Assembly: GCA_018819175.1 (NCBI GenBank)
Contig: JAHJQQ010000053.1
Location: forward strand, 1 to 64,000
Source: Gammaproteobacteria bacterium
Lineage (GTDB): Bacteria; Pseudomonadota; Gammaproteobacteria; Thiohalobacterales; Thiohalobacteraceae
Reading direction: 5' to 3'
DNA: 64,000 nucleotides
Under the pieces are notes generated by a model. The model worked only from the letters and a program-made list of their open reading frames with translations. It had not been told where the DNA came from and ran no database searches. A program made the translations under genes and the position numbers. Below are positions 17,508 through 25,514 of this stretch, piece by piece (the first letter of the stretch is position 1; every line of letters begins with the position of its first letter).

Positions 17508-18343
17508 ACCTGTAGCACCTGTGGTAGTGGCGTCAGGATTCCCTCTGTTGGCCAGTCATGGAGATCAGCTTGTTCGGCTATGCCATCGCGGCGTCCGCTG
17601 CTGTTGGGGTGACTGGCCATGAACTCGGGTGGCTTCAGCGGATGTTCGGCTTCCAGCCGGCTAAACAGATCGAAGACAGCTGTCGCGCCATTCACATGTC
17701 CGTAATGCGCCGCCACGGCTGCCACGGCACTGGTATCCGCGGCACGTTCCTGATTGCGGCTGAAACTCAGTGCAGTGAGTGTGCCGGCACTGCCGAATAC
17801 ACTGTCCGATAGATTGCTGCCGGATACCCCTGTGATCGCCGCCAGTGCCAATCCCACTACCACGCCACGCCCCAGACTCACGATAGGGTCGCGATGCCGC
17901 ACATGAGCGATTTCATGTGCCAGCACCATGGCCAGGGCATTTTCATTCGGCATTTTCTCGAGCAGGCCGCGAAACATAATCACATGCCCGCCCAGGGTTG
18001 CGAAGGCATTGACGGTATCGTCATCGACGTAATGGACACGGATACGCATCTCTGGGGGTAGTTGCATGTGCTTGGCCAAGCCCTCTGCAAGCGATTGAAG
18101 TTCGCGCTCAATGGCCGCCTGTGCGGGATTATCCGAAACATCATGACCGATATCGCCGGCGATCTCCTGTTCATAACTGAACGGAATACGCGTGGCGATG
18201 GATTCCGCCAGCCAGCCAAGTATCAACACAATGGCCAGGATCAGCGCAACTGTGCCGCCAACCAGCACCGCGAACTCCTTGAGAGGATGCTCGCGACTGA
18301 CATTGATGCCTTCCGGAATTTCTGGGTTTTCGTATTCCAACAC
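17498..18343 (-). CDS. Membrane-anchored M48 metalloprotease
   Basis: A 281-residue protease with one N-terminal membrane helix (about residues 26-45). The zinc motif HEIAHVRHRDP starts at residue 143 and a third-ligand region ERAAD follows near residue 200. The soluble domain is probably periplasmic. The ending VSE-stop coincides with the right target duplication of the MITE at 17154-17507, but the coding end is intact. It is the last gene of an operon with two YbjQ-type proteins, overlapping the previous stop by one base. A role in envelope protein quality control is typical of the family. Confidence 0.9.
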   Translation of the reverse strand: MLEYENPEIPEGINVSREHPLKEFAVLVGGTVALILAIVLILGWLAESIATRIPFSYEQEIAGDIGHDVSDNPAQAAIERELQSLAEGLAKHMQLPPEMRIRVHYVDDDTVNAFATLGGHVIMFRGLLEKMPNENALAMVLAHEIAHVRHRDPIVSLGRGVVVGLALAAITGVSGSNLSDSVFGSAGTLTALSFSRNQERAADTSAVAAVAAHYGHVNGATAVFDLFSRLEAEHPLKPPEFMASHPNSSGRRDGIAEQADLHDWPTEGILTPLPQVLQVSE

Positions 18344-18801
18344 TAGGCCTCGCGATTGTGTGGCACGCAGGCGGTTCCATAGGCCAGTACTTCCACGGCG
18401 CCGATGGTGTTCTTATGTCCTTTATATATAGACGCGGTTTCCAGTTTGATGTTGAACACCATATCGGCCCCGAGGGCGCGTGCCTCTGCCTTCATGCGCA
18501 ATATCGCCTCGCGTCGAGCGCGATCCAGCAGGCTTTCGTAGGATTGCACACGACCGCCAAAAATATTGCGCAGGCTCGCCAGGAAGCGTTTGAAGTAATC
18601 CACCGAGATAACCACATTGCCGGCGACCAATTGAATCTTGCGCGGGATAAGATCGGGCGGTGGCGTGCGTGTTGCGATCAGCAGGATACCGCGGAAGGCC
18701 TGTTCGCGGCGCAGGATCGAACGGTAATGGCTGGTTTCCAGCAGCCGACCGAAGCCATAGCCCAGCACGAGCAGGATGATGAATATAATGATATCGATCA
18801 T
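18343..18801 (-). CDS. Membrane-anchored YbjQ/UPF0145 heavy-metal-binding-domain protein
   Basis: A 152-residue protein with an N-terminal membrane helix (IIIFIILLVLGYGFGRLLE) followed by a YbjQ-like domain. FFGG-type and GAD motifs appear as RNIFGGRVQSYESLL and LGADMVFNIKLET. Family members form pentamers and are annotated as putative heavy-metal-binding; the biochemical role is unproven. Its start overlaps the end of the shorter YbjQ gene upstream, and its end overlaps the M48 gene, so the three are co-translated. The pair is probably a membrane-anchored and a soluble version of the same fold. Confidence 0.85.
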   Translation of the reverse strand: MIDIIIFIILLVLGYGFGRLLETSHYRSILRREQAFRGILLIATRTPPPDLIPRKIQLVAGNVVISVDYFKRFLASLRNIFGGRVQSYESLLDRARREAILRMKAEARALGADMVFNIKLETASIYKGHKNTIGAVEVLAYGTACVPHNREA

Positions 18802-19121
18802 GCTTCATCATCCAGTATCACGGCGGTGCCGTAGGCGAATAATTCCGCTGCGCCCTGGGCGACCGACGACGTTGTAAAACGTACATTGAGAACTGCGTTG
18901 GCACCGACCGCGCGGGCCTGTTCCAGCATGCGTCCCAATGATTCTTCGCGCGATTCATTCAGCAGTTCGGTATAACCGACCAGTTCCCCGCCAAAGATAT
19001 TCTTCAGTCCGGCCATGATATCCCGACCGACGTGCTTGGCGCGTACGGTGCTTCCCTGGACCAGTCCCAAATGCTTGAGGACCTGACGGCCAGGCACGAT
19101 TTCGAGATTACTGATGAGCAT
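18798..19121 (-). CDS. YbjQ/UPF0145-family protein
   Basis: A 107-residue soluble protein, full length for the family. It has VRAKHVGRDIMAGLKNIFGG (about residues 26-45), YTELLNESREESLGRM and ANAVLNVRF, all conserved in YbjQ proteins. It lacks a signal or membrane helix. It is the first gene of the YbjQ / membrane-YbjQ / M48 operon, with a 4-bp overlap to the next gene. Function is unknown in the family; oligomeric binding of a ligand or metal is assumed from structure. Confidence 0.9.
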   Translation of the reverse strand: MLISNLEIVPGRQVLKHLGLVQGSTVRAKHVGRDIMAGLKNIFGGELVGYTELLNESREESLGRMLEQARAVGANAVLNVRFTTSSVAQGAAELFAYGTAVILDDEA

Positions 19122-19211
19122 GCTGTTCTCCCTAAATGAAGTCGATAGTCAAAGAATTATTTATTGTAGAAAGAGGGAGAGTACACGTGATCTGCAATTC
19201 AGAGATAGGTT

Positions 19212-19733
19212 CTACTGTGCCTGGGCCTCATCGAGGATGGTCAGTGTGTCGCCTACCGCCAGTCGGCCGCTGCTGATCACCTTGATACAGATCCCGCTGT
19301 TGTGGCTTAGGGCCTTGCCCATGCCGCTGCCGGCGACCTGATCTATATAGGCGCAGGGTGGCCTTGGTTTGTCGTAACGGAAGACCGCGCCGCCGATCCG
19401 GAATGACTTGCCCTCCAGTTGTCTGGTTTTCAATCCGGCAATGACCAGATTGCGGCGGTGGCCACCGGTTTCGAGCTCGGTTTTGATCTGTGTAGTGGTT
19501 TTGTGCATTGCAGAGCGCAGCTCATGTTCGGTGATGAGCGTGACCTGGCAGCCCTCAATCGATTGCCAATGACCGGCGTCCGCGGAATAACGGTCGCCCT
19601 GCAGCCCGCGGCCTTCCACGGCCTCGATGCTTTCTGCAACTTGCATAGGTTCGCCCGCGGCGCCGGCAATATAAATTGCCTTGAGCGTAGCGGCTGCTTG
19701 TGGGCGCTTAAAGCCTAACCAGTGGCTGATCAT
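19212..19733 (-). CDS. MOSC-domain protein
   Basis: A 173-residue protein with a single MOSC beta-barrel: GLQGDRYSADAGHW (about residues 47-60), QVTLITEHEL, RRNLVIAGL and a C-terminal GRLAVGDTLTIL. A Cys in the PRPPCAYIDQ segment occupies the place of the sulfur-carrying Cys seen in YiiM/YuaD-type proteins. Such proteins are linked to molybdenum-cofactor sulfur transfer or detoxification of N-hydroxylated bases. The ATG at 19733 fits family starts better than the more distant one. It has no clear operon partner. Confidence 0.87.
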   Translation of the reverse strand: MISHWLGFKRPQAAATLKAIYIAGAAGEPMQVAESIEAVEGRGLQGDRYSADAGHWQSIEGCQVTLITEHELRSAMHKTTTQIKTELETGGHRRNLVIAGLKTRQLEGKSFRIGGAVFRYDKPRPPCAYIDQVAGSGMGKALSHNSGICIKVISSGRLAVGDTLTILDEAQAQ

Positions 19734-19938
19734 GAGAATTGTTATACGCGGGAATAATTGATCGGTATCATAGATGATAAAGCCACTTTGTAGTTTATTG
19801 TCATAATAACAGCAAAGTCGAAATTGTATTCTGCCGCTGGCCACGGTCATCCCGGTGCCGACCCGAATGACGAAACATAAAGAATGGGCGGCAGGTAAGC
19901 TATTCGATTCTGATTACTGATATTGAAGTTGTAAATCT

Positions 19939-21519
19939 ATGTATGCAGACATTATAGCGGTAGGGGTGGCGTTTCTGTTCGGGCTGGGGTCGCGCCTGGC
20001 GGGATTGCCGCCGCTGGTGGGTTATCTGATTGCCGGTTTTGTGCTGTATGGCGCAGGCATGCAGGCAACGGTGACGTTGCGCGAGTTTGCGGATATCGGC
20101 GTTACTCTGCTGTTGTTCACCATTGGGCTGAAATTGCGCGTCGGCAACCTGCTGATGCCACAGGTCTGGGCGGTCGCCTCACTGCATATGCTCGCTGCGG
20201 TGGTGTTACTGGTGGCCTTTCTTCTGGGCCTGGGATTCGTCGGTGTGCCGGTGCTGGCGGGTCTGGATATTCAGCAGACGGCACTGATCGCCTTCGCGCT
20301 GAGTTTCTCCAGCACCGTTTTCGCCGTCAAGGTTCTGGAAGAGAAGGGCGAGATGGATGCGGTCTATGGCCGCATTGCTATTGGCATACTGATCATTCAG
20401 GACATCGCGGCGGTTATTTTCCTGGCGGTCTCGACCGGTAAAATGCCCAGCTTATGGGCCTTATCGTTATTGCTGCTGATTCCGCTACGACCCGTCCTGT
20501 TCAAGGCGCTTGATCGTTCGGGGCATGGCGAGTTGATGGTGCTGTTCGGACTCAGCCTGGCGCTGGGTGGTGCCAAAGTGTTCGAGATGGTGGGGGTGAA
20601 AGGTGATCTCGGCGCGTTGATTCTGGGGCTCTCGCTGGCGGCCAGTCCACGTTCCTCGGAGCTGGCGCGGCATCTGCTCGGCTTTAAGGATTTATTCCTG
20701 GTTGGATTCTTCCTGGTTATCGGCCTGTCAGGTCCGCTCAGTTTGCAGGCTGTGGGTATTGCATTGCTTCTGGTCATTGTCGTGCCATTGAAAATGGCCT
20801 TCTTCTTCTGGCTGCTGGCACGTTTCCAGCTGCGGGCGCGTACCTCCTTATTAACCTCGCTGAGCCTCGCCAACTACAGCGAGTTCGGTTTGATTGTCGC
20901 GGTGCTGGCCATAGCGAATGGTTGGATGAGCGGTGACTGGCTCATCATTATTGCTGTGGCCCTATCGATATCATTCATCATCGCCGCGCCGATCAATAGC
21001 GCGGCGCATAAACTGTACAGCCGTTTTCGCAAACCATTGCAGCGGTTCGAGACCGCCAGTCTATTGCCGTCTGAACAATTGATCAGTCCAGGGGACGTGT
21101 CAGTCATTATTTTTGGCATGGGGCGGGTCGGCAGCGGTGCCTATGACGAAATCCGGCAAAGGTTCGGCGATGCTTTGCTCGGCGTCGATTTCGACAAATA
21201 CACTGTCGATATGCATCGAGATGCAGGACGCAATGTGGTGCGTGGCAGCGTCACGGATCCTGATTTCTGGGAGCGCTTCCAGATCGACCACAGTGTCATC
21301 AACCTGGTGATGCTGGCTATGCCGAATCAACAGGAAAACCTGTACGCCGTCAGTCAGCTTCGCAAACTGGGTTATAAGGGCAAGCTGACGGCAATCGCCA
21401 AATATCCAGATGATATTGAAGACCTCAAGCGGGCGGGCGCCGATTCAGTGTTCAACCTGTATGCCGAGGCTGGCGCCGGGTTTGCGGACAACGCGTGTGC
21501 CGATCTGCCTTTGAGATAG
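19939..21519 (+). CDS. Monovalent cation:proton antiporter with TrkA-N domain (KefB/YbaL-like)
   Basis: A 526-residue protein with about 11-12 membrane helices of the CPA2 type (residues 1-355), including TVTLREFADIGVTLLLFTIG and FALSFSSTVFAVKVLEEKGEM. A cytoplasmic NAD-binding TrkA-N (RCK) domain follows from about residue 390 (VIIFGMGRVGSGAYDEI). The protein should exchange K+ or Na+ for protons at the inner membrane, gated by nucleotide or electrophile. The TrkA-C domain is missing and the tail is short. It is monocistronic. Confidence 0.92.
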   Translation: MYADIIAVGVAFLFGLGSRLAGLPPLVGYLIAGFVLYGAGMQATVTLREFADIGVTLLLFTIGLKLRVGNLLMPQVWAVASLHMLAAVVLLVAFLLGLGFVGVPVLAGLDIQQTALIAFALSFSSTVFAVKVLEEKGEMDAVYGRIAIGILIIQDIAAVIFLAVSTGKMPSLWALSLLLLIPLRPVLFKALDRSGHGELMVLFGLSLALGGAKVFEMVGVKGDLGALILGLSLAASPRSSELARHLLGFKDLFLVGFFLVIGLSGPLSLQAVGIALLLVIVVPLKMAFFFWLLARFQLRARTSLLTSLSLANYSEFGLIVAVLAIANGWMSGDWLIIIAVALSISFIIAAPINSAAHKLYSRFRKPLQRFETASLLPSEQLISPGDVSVIIFGMGRVGSGAYDEIRQRFGDALLGVDFDKYTVDMHRDAGRNVVRGSVTDPDFWERFQIDHSVINLVMLAMPNQQENLYAVSQLRKLGYKGKLTAIAKYPDDIEDLKRAGADSVFNLYAEAGAGFADNACADLPLR

Positions 21520-21602
21520 ATCCGGAAATATTATCGGAAACTGTGTCCTACCTCCGGTTCCTGTATTGACTGCGGTTGATCGTTCTCGTATACGCTACCG
21601 CC

Positions 21603-22406
21603 ATGATCACAGTCACTCCACGAAATACTCTCGTACACCGCTGCGTTTATGGCATTGTCATAGCTTTTCTGATGTCGGCATGCACGCCGATTGGGCTCGA
21701 TACCTTGCAGCAGGATCTGACGCGTGCCGCGCAAGAACAGATCCTGAAGGCCCTGGCTAACCAATACACAACCGAACTTGGCAAGGGCATTTCCACCGTT
21801 GTTGCCGGCCTGGCGGAGCCGGGTGGATATTTGGATAATCCAGTCGCACGTATCCTGTTGCCGCCACCCTTGACCATGGCTTTCGGTGTCATGCGCGATC
21901 TCGACGCCGACCCGCAGGCAACGCTGTTATCGGTACTGATGAATCAAGCCGCCGAGCAGGCCATTCCCGGTGCCGCGCCGATCCTGCAAGCTGTGTTGAA
22001 AGAAATAAAGCCATCTGAAGTTGTACAACTGCTCAGTGGTGACATGACAGCCGGGACTGCGGCACTCAAGGCGAAAGCGGGTGCGGCGTTGCAGGCCATG
22101 CTGAAACCAATCATTAGCGAGCGACTCGCCACCAGTGGCGCGATGCTGGTGTATAAAGAAATGTTGGAAACCTATCCGGCACAAAGTGAATCAATCCAGG
22201 CTGAAGACCCTGCTGTAAAGATAGAATCCGTGCACGAAGCCGTCGGTGATTTGGACCGCTATGTTACCGAACGGGCGGTCGCGGGTCTGTTCAATGTGCT
22301 GGCTGACCAGGAGGCATTCATACGCAACAACATCGGCGAGCTGCCTGGTGACATACTGCAAGGCCTGGGCGGAACGCCCAGATTAGATATGCAGCAGAGT
22401 AGATAG
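21603..22406 (+). CDS. DUF4197-family lipoprotein
   Basis: A secreted protein of about 267 residues. The lipobox LMSAC puts the acylated Cys at residue 27 if translation starts at 21603; an earlier ATG at 21576 gives a longer leader. The body has the DUF4197 pattern: a GGYLDNPVARILLPPPL stretch, MNQAAEQAIPGAAPIL, and a helical KAKAGAALQAMLKPII block. Function in the family is unknown. The ribosome site is weak at both starts. It follows the antiporter by about 80 bp but need not be co-transcribed. Confidence 0.82.
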   Translation: MITVTPRNTLVHRCVYGIVIAFLMSACTPIGLDTLQQDLTRAAQEQILKALANQYTTELGKGISTVVAGLAEPGGYLDNPVARILLPPPLTMAFGVMRDLDADPQATLLSVLMNQAAEQAIPGAAPILQAVLKEIKPSEVVQLLSGDMTAGTAALKAKAGAALQAMLKPIISERLATSGAMLVYKEMLETYPAQSESIQAEDPAVKIESVHEAVGDLDRYVTERAVAGLFNVLADQEAFIRNNIGELPGDILQGLGGTPRLDMQQSR

Positions 22407-22473
22407 TCCGTATGGCAGCTGGATAGATAAGGACTCATCCTGGCTGCGGTCCTTTGTGCGCGCATGAAAACAC

Positions 22474-22622
22474 TTAACAGGCTGTTGAAAAACGCGCTGA
22501 GGGGCGCAACGCTACGTTGGAAACGGCCTCAAAATGCTCATTTACTCCGTGTAAACTCCGCTTTTTCGCCCGTTCCCGCCTTGCACTGCATCCCCTGATC
22601 GCGTTTTTCAACAGCCTGTTAA
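22474..22622. mobile_element. MITE, family D (TTAACAGGCTGTTGAAAAACGCG ends)
   Basis: The ends are near-perfect inverted repeats, with TTAACAGGCTGTTGAAAAA on the left and the complement ending CAGCCTGTTAA on the right. The termini are therefore flanked by TTAA. The interior carries the same CTCATTTACTCCGTGTAAACTCCG core as the family A copies although the ends are unrelated. No open frame is present. Confidence 0.85.
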
Positions 22623-22643
22623 GCCGCGCTTGTCAGCGTGGGT

Positions 22644-22820
22644 TTACCTGCGGCCGAGGAGGAGCCATAAGATAAGACCCAATACGGGGAGTAGAAGTAT
22701 CACTACTACCCAAACCACCTTGGTGCCTGTCGTGGCGTTACTTTCAACTGTTTTGATGATCGCCCAGATATCTGCAATCAATATAATGAGACCGAGTAAA
22801 CCGCCGACTTGAATATCCAT
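22644..22820 (-). CDS. Small PLDc_N-like two-helix membrane protein
   Basis: A 58-residue protein beginning MDIQVGGLLGLIILIADIWA and ending LLLGRR. Two hydrophobic helices flank a short polar linker with TTGTKVVWVVVILLLPVLG. The W-x5-LLLP-x-LG-x-I pattern and final GRR are typical of the phospholipase-D nuclease N-terminal (PLDc_N) family of short membrane proteins. AAGGA sits 7 bases before the ATG. The gene is easy to miss because of its size. It follows the family D MITE and ends 22 bp from it. The function of stand-alone PLDc_N proteins is unknown. Confidence 0.8.
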   Translation of the reverse strand: MDIQVGGLLGLIILIADIWAIIKTVESNATTGTKVVWVVVILLLPVLGLILWLLLGRR

Positions 22821-22891
22821 AATCGAGTCCTTTATTTTTCGTTGCGTACGTTTCCTGTAACTGAAACTGCTGAGCTTGCTTGTTAATTATT

Positions 22892-22968
22892 GGAAGTGTC
22901 TGATTAATTCCCTGTTACCTATCATTGCGATGCTGCGCGTTCGCAATGACGGATTAATCAAAGATTCC
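22892..22968. mobile_element. Short degenerate family A MITE with REP core
   Basis: The ends GGAAGTGTCTGATTAAT and ATTAATCAAAGATTCC are diverged family A termini. They surround a short GTCATTGCGA/TCGCAATGAC hairpin of the REP type. No target duplication is convincing. Confidence 0.5.
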
Positions 22969-23165
22969 GTAGAATTTTCTGCTTAGGTTGACGAGTTGTG
23001 TATATTTTGTAAATTCCACTCTGTTTGGTCGTCTATAGGCTTACCTAATATTTCCATCAGCCTATACTCAGTTCACGCTTGGATGCAATGTGTGCGGCAT
23101 AATGCCGGTGTTCTGACGCCAAACCTGCGTCGATTATCGAAGCTCGTGCGACGCAAGTCTGAGAA

Positions 23166-23640
23166 TTGCACATTGAGCCAGGTGAAACTCATTTGTTTAT
23201 CGGCAGCAATTTTGTTGCCGCCATCCGTCACGGCAACGACAGTGGCTATCTGCGTGAAAGCGACCGCCTGCAAGACTGTCCCAATGGCATCAAGCCTGCT
23301 CCAGCTTTCGCGTTGAATCTGGTGTTGGATCTTGTTGTCGATCAATTCAGACCGGTAATCGAGAGTGTGCAGGATCGTTTCCAGTCCTTGGAAAGCTAGC
23401 CAATGAGTGGCGATAAGCCGGGGCGCGGCATGCTGGTGCGTCTATACGCGATTAAGCGTGAGCTGCCCCTGTTGCGTGACGCGGCTGAACCGATGCAGGG
23501 ATCACTCAGAATCTCATTCGTCTGCATCCGCAATTGGTCACCCATGAACTCAAGGTTATTACCGTGACATCCATGATCATGCGGTGAGGGTGTCAACTGC
23601 AATTGACCGCTTGCATATTTCAGCATCAGAAGCGATGCGT
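23166..23640 (+). pseudogene. corA: corA magnesium-transporter pseudogene
   Basis: Several CorA landmarks can be read in order but not in one frame. ETHLFIGSNFVAAIRHG leads to the open stretch ending near 23399 (LVVDQFRPVIESVQDR). Then VRLYAIKRELPLLRDAAEP follows around 23440-23495, then YYRDIHDHAVRVSTAIDRL around 23560-23620. CorA proteins are about 320-residue divalent-cation channels; the N-terminal start and the C-terminal membrane helices with the GMN motif are absent. At least two frame breaks and both truncations mean no function remains. Confidence 0.8.
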
Positions 23641-23776
23641 TCAAACAGGCGGGCGCTGGGTTTGCTGATAACGCTCGTGAAGATTTGCCCTCGAAGAAGG
23701 TGGTTGCTGATTAATACGGACAATACGCACCTTGCCATTATGATACCGAAATACGTACCTTGGTATGCTGGTGTTT

Positions 23777-23785
23777 TGCTATAAT
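23777..23785 (+). promoter_or_regulatory. Candidate extended -10 promoter for the glycine-zipper gene
   Basis: TGCTATAAT is a perfect extended -10 element located 139 bp before the downstream ATG. No good -35 is visible at the right spacing, which is tolerated for extended -10 promoters. Confidence 0.45.
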
Positions 23786-23923
23786 CCGCCACCGATGTGC
23801 GGATGCGCACCGCAAGCCTCGGCCTATATTACTTAGGTGATGGGTTTGAGTGGCGATGAATGCGTCGGCGTACTTAAGCCTGTCTTCAGCTGCAGGTGAC
23901 AAATTCACAACGGAGGTAACAGT

Positions 23924-24484
23924 ATGGATAAATCGATGCTAGCCGGAATCGGCATTGGTGTTGTCGTAGCCACTGCGGGTGGCGCGATTGCTGGCTTCAA
24001 TCTGCTGGGTGAAAAGGCACCAACCCACGCGGATGTACTGAGTGTTAGCGAGGTGACGAAAACGGTGCAGGTACCGCGGGAAGTCTGCGAGGACGTTGCC
24101 GTCACCCATCAACAGCCGGTCAAAGATGAGAACCGGATTGTTGGTACTGTGGCCGGTGCGGTGATCGGTGGTGTGCTCGGTAATCAGGTTGGTGGTGGTT
24201 CTGGCAAGAAAATAGCCACAGTTGCCGGTGTCGCCGCTGGTGGCTATGCCGGTAATAAGGTCCAGCAAAACATGCAAGCCAAAGATACCTACACGGATGT
24301 TGAAAAACGCTGCCGGCAAGTCAACGAATCCCAGGTAAAGCTGATCGGTTACGATGTCAGCTATAAGCTTGGCGATGAGACGGGGAGTGTGCGCATGGAT
24401 CACAGACCGGGCGCACGTATTCCGGTAGCAGACGGTCAGTTGGTACTGACGGAACAGCCGGCCTTGGATAAGGGTCCGCGTTAG
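23924..24484 (+). CDS. Glycine-zipper 2TM-domain envelope protein
   Basis: A 186-residue protein. An N-terminal hydrophobic segment (about residues 5-27) is followed by the glycine-zipper block RIVGTVAGAVIGGVLGNQVG (about 71-90) and GKKIATVAGVAAGGYAGNK. The C-terminal part, YTDVEKRCRQVNES and YDVSYKLGDETGSVRM, is typical of the 17-kDa-antigen/SlyB-like group. It probably sits in the envelope and helps maintain outer-membrane integrity. A GGAGG site lies 8 bases before the ATG. It is monocistronic, followed by a hairpin at about 24507-24529. Confidence 0.88.
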   Translation: MDKSMLAGIGIGVVVATAGGAIAGFNLLGEKAPTHADVLSVSEVTKTVQVPREVCEDVAVTHQQPVKDENRIVGTVAGAVIGGVLGNQVGGGSGKKIATVAGVAAGGYAGNKVQQNMQAKDTYTDVEKRCRQVNESQVKLIGYDVSYKLGDETGSVRMDHRPGARIPVADGQLVLTEQPALDKGPR

Positions 24485-24600
24485 GGGCGATCAATTGCGT
24501 TGTCCGAGCCATTGTCCACGGCTCGGGTCAGCGTCGCTGCCAGGTTACAACTAGTGGCTAAGCTTGGGTCTTTCTCCGCCGGACAAACGTTCCTAATGTG

Positions 24601-24614
24601 TTGATGTATATCAA
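24601..24614. promoter_or_regulatory. FNR/Anr-type box upstream of the BMC gene
   Basis: TTGATGTATATCAA matches the FNR consensus TTGAT-N4-ATCAA exactly. It lies 140 bp before the BMC-domain gene, with no other gene between. Placement at -41.5 would put a start near 24649. Confidence 0.6.
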
Positions 24615-24753
24615 CAGGCAGTCACTGGAACTGCCCCCTGACGGAATCCCGCTGAGAAACTCCGGACTGTCCCCTCACAGGACCCCATGGTACACTTCGG
24701 CGCTGTTTGAACCGACCTCCAGACCCCTAAACCAAGCACCGAAGCCGATCTGA

Positions 24754-25404
24754 ATGCAGCCCCGATCACCCACAGATGCGCCCAAGGTTGAGCTGCGCAC
24801 CTACGTTTATATTGACTCGTTGCAGCCGCAGCTGGCGTCCTATATGGCGACGGCCTCCCAGGGTTTTCTGCCCAAACCCAGCGATTCCTGCCTGTGGTTG
24901 GAGGTTTCTCCGGGCATGGCCATCCACCGCCTGACCGATATCGCGCTCAAGGCCGCGCCGGTGCATCTGGGCGGGCAGATCGTGGAACGTGCCTTCGGTT
25001 CGATGGCCATCCACAGTCGGGACCAGGCCAGTGTGCAGGAATCGGCTGATATCGTCCTGCGCTGGCTGAACACGACCGCCGCCTCGCGCCAGAAGGTGCG
25101 AGTGGCCTGGCATGAGATCATCCGTGGCATCAACCCCGACCATGCGGTGCTCATCAACCGGCAGAACCGCAAGGGTTCCATGGTCCTGCCCGGTCAGAGC
25201 ATCTTCATTCTCGAAACCGAGCCGGCCGGTAATATCATCTTCGCCGCCAACGAAGCGGAGAAGGCGTCGCATATCACCCTGGTCGAGGCGCACGCCGTCG
25301 GTGCCTTTGGCCGTCTGACCCTGGCTGGACGCGAGGCGGATATCGAAACCGCCGCCGCTGCGGCCATCGGGGCCATCGAACGCTTGAACGCCCAGGCCGA
25401 CTGA
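24754..25404 (+). CDS. Orphan tandem BMC-domain (microcompartment shell-like) protein
   Basis: A 216-residue protein built of two BMC-like halves. The first runs from VELRTYVYIDSLQPQLASYM with LWLEVSPGMAIHRLTDIALK and VERAFGSMAIHS. The second is clearer: GQSIFILETEPAGNIIFAAN, EAEKASHITLVEAHAVGAFG and a closing Ala-rich helix with GAIERLNAQ. BMC proteins form hexagonal or pseudohexagonal shell tiles of carboxysomes and metabolosomes. No other shell, vertex or cargo gene is present in the window. An FNR box lies upstream and a RIO kinase gene follows 110 bp downstream. No good ribosome site is visible. Confidence 0.78.
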   Translation: MQPRSPTDAPKVELRTYVYIDSLQPQLASYMATASQGFLPKPSDSCLWLEVSPGMAIHRLTDIALKAAPVHLGGQIVERAFGSMAIHSRDQASVQESADIVLRWLNTTAASRQKVRVAWHEIIRGINPDHAVLINRQNRKGSMVLPGQSIFILETEPAGNIIFAANEAEKASHITLVEAHAVGAFGRLTLAGREADIETAAAAAIGAIERLNAQAD

Positions 25405-25514
25405 TTCCCGTGCCACAGGGCGTCCGCTCGTCCTCTCCGGCTCATTCCCTCGTTTTCCTGCATCCGACTCCATTAGCTGACCAAGCGCAGCCAGTAAGCA
25501 GACGATAAAGATAG

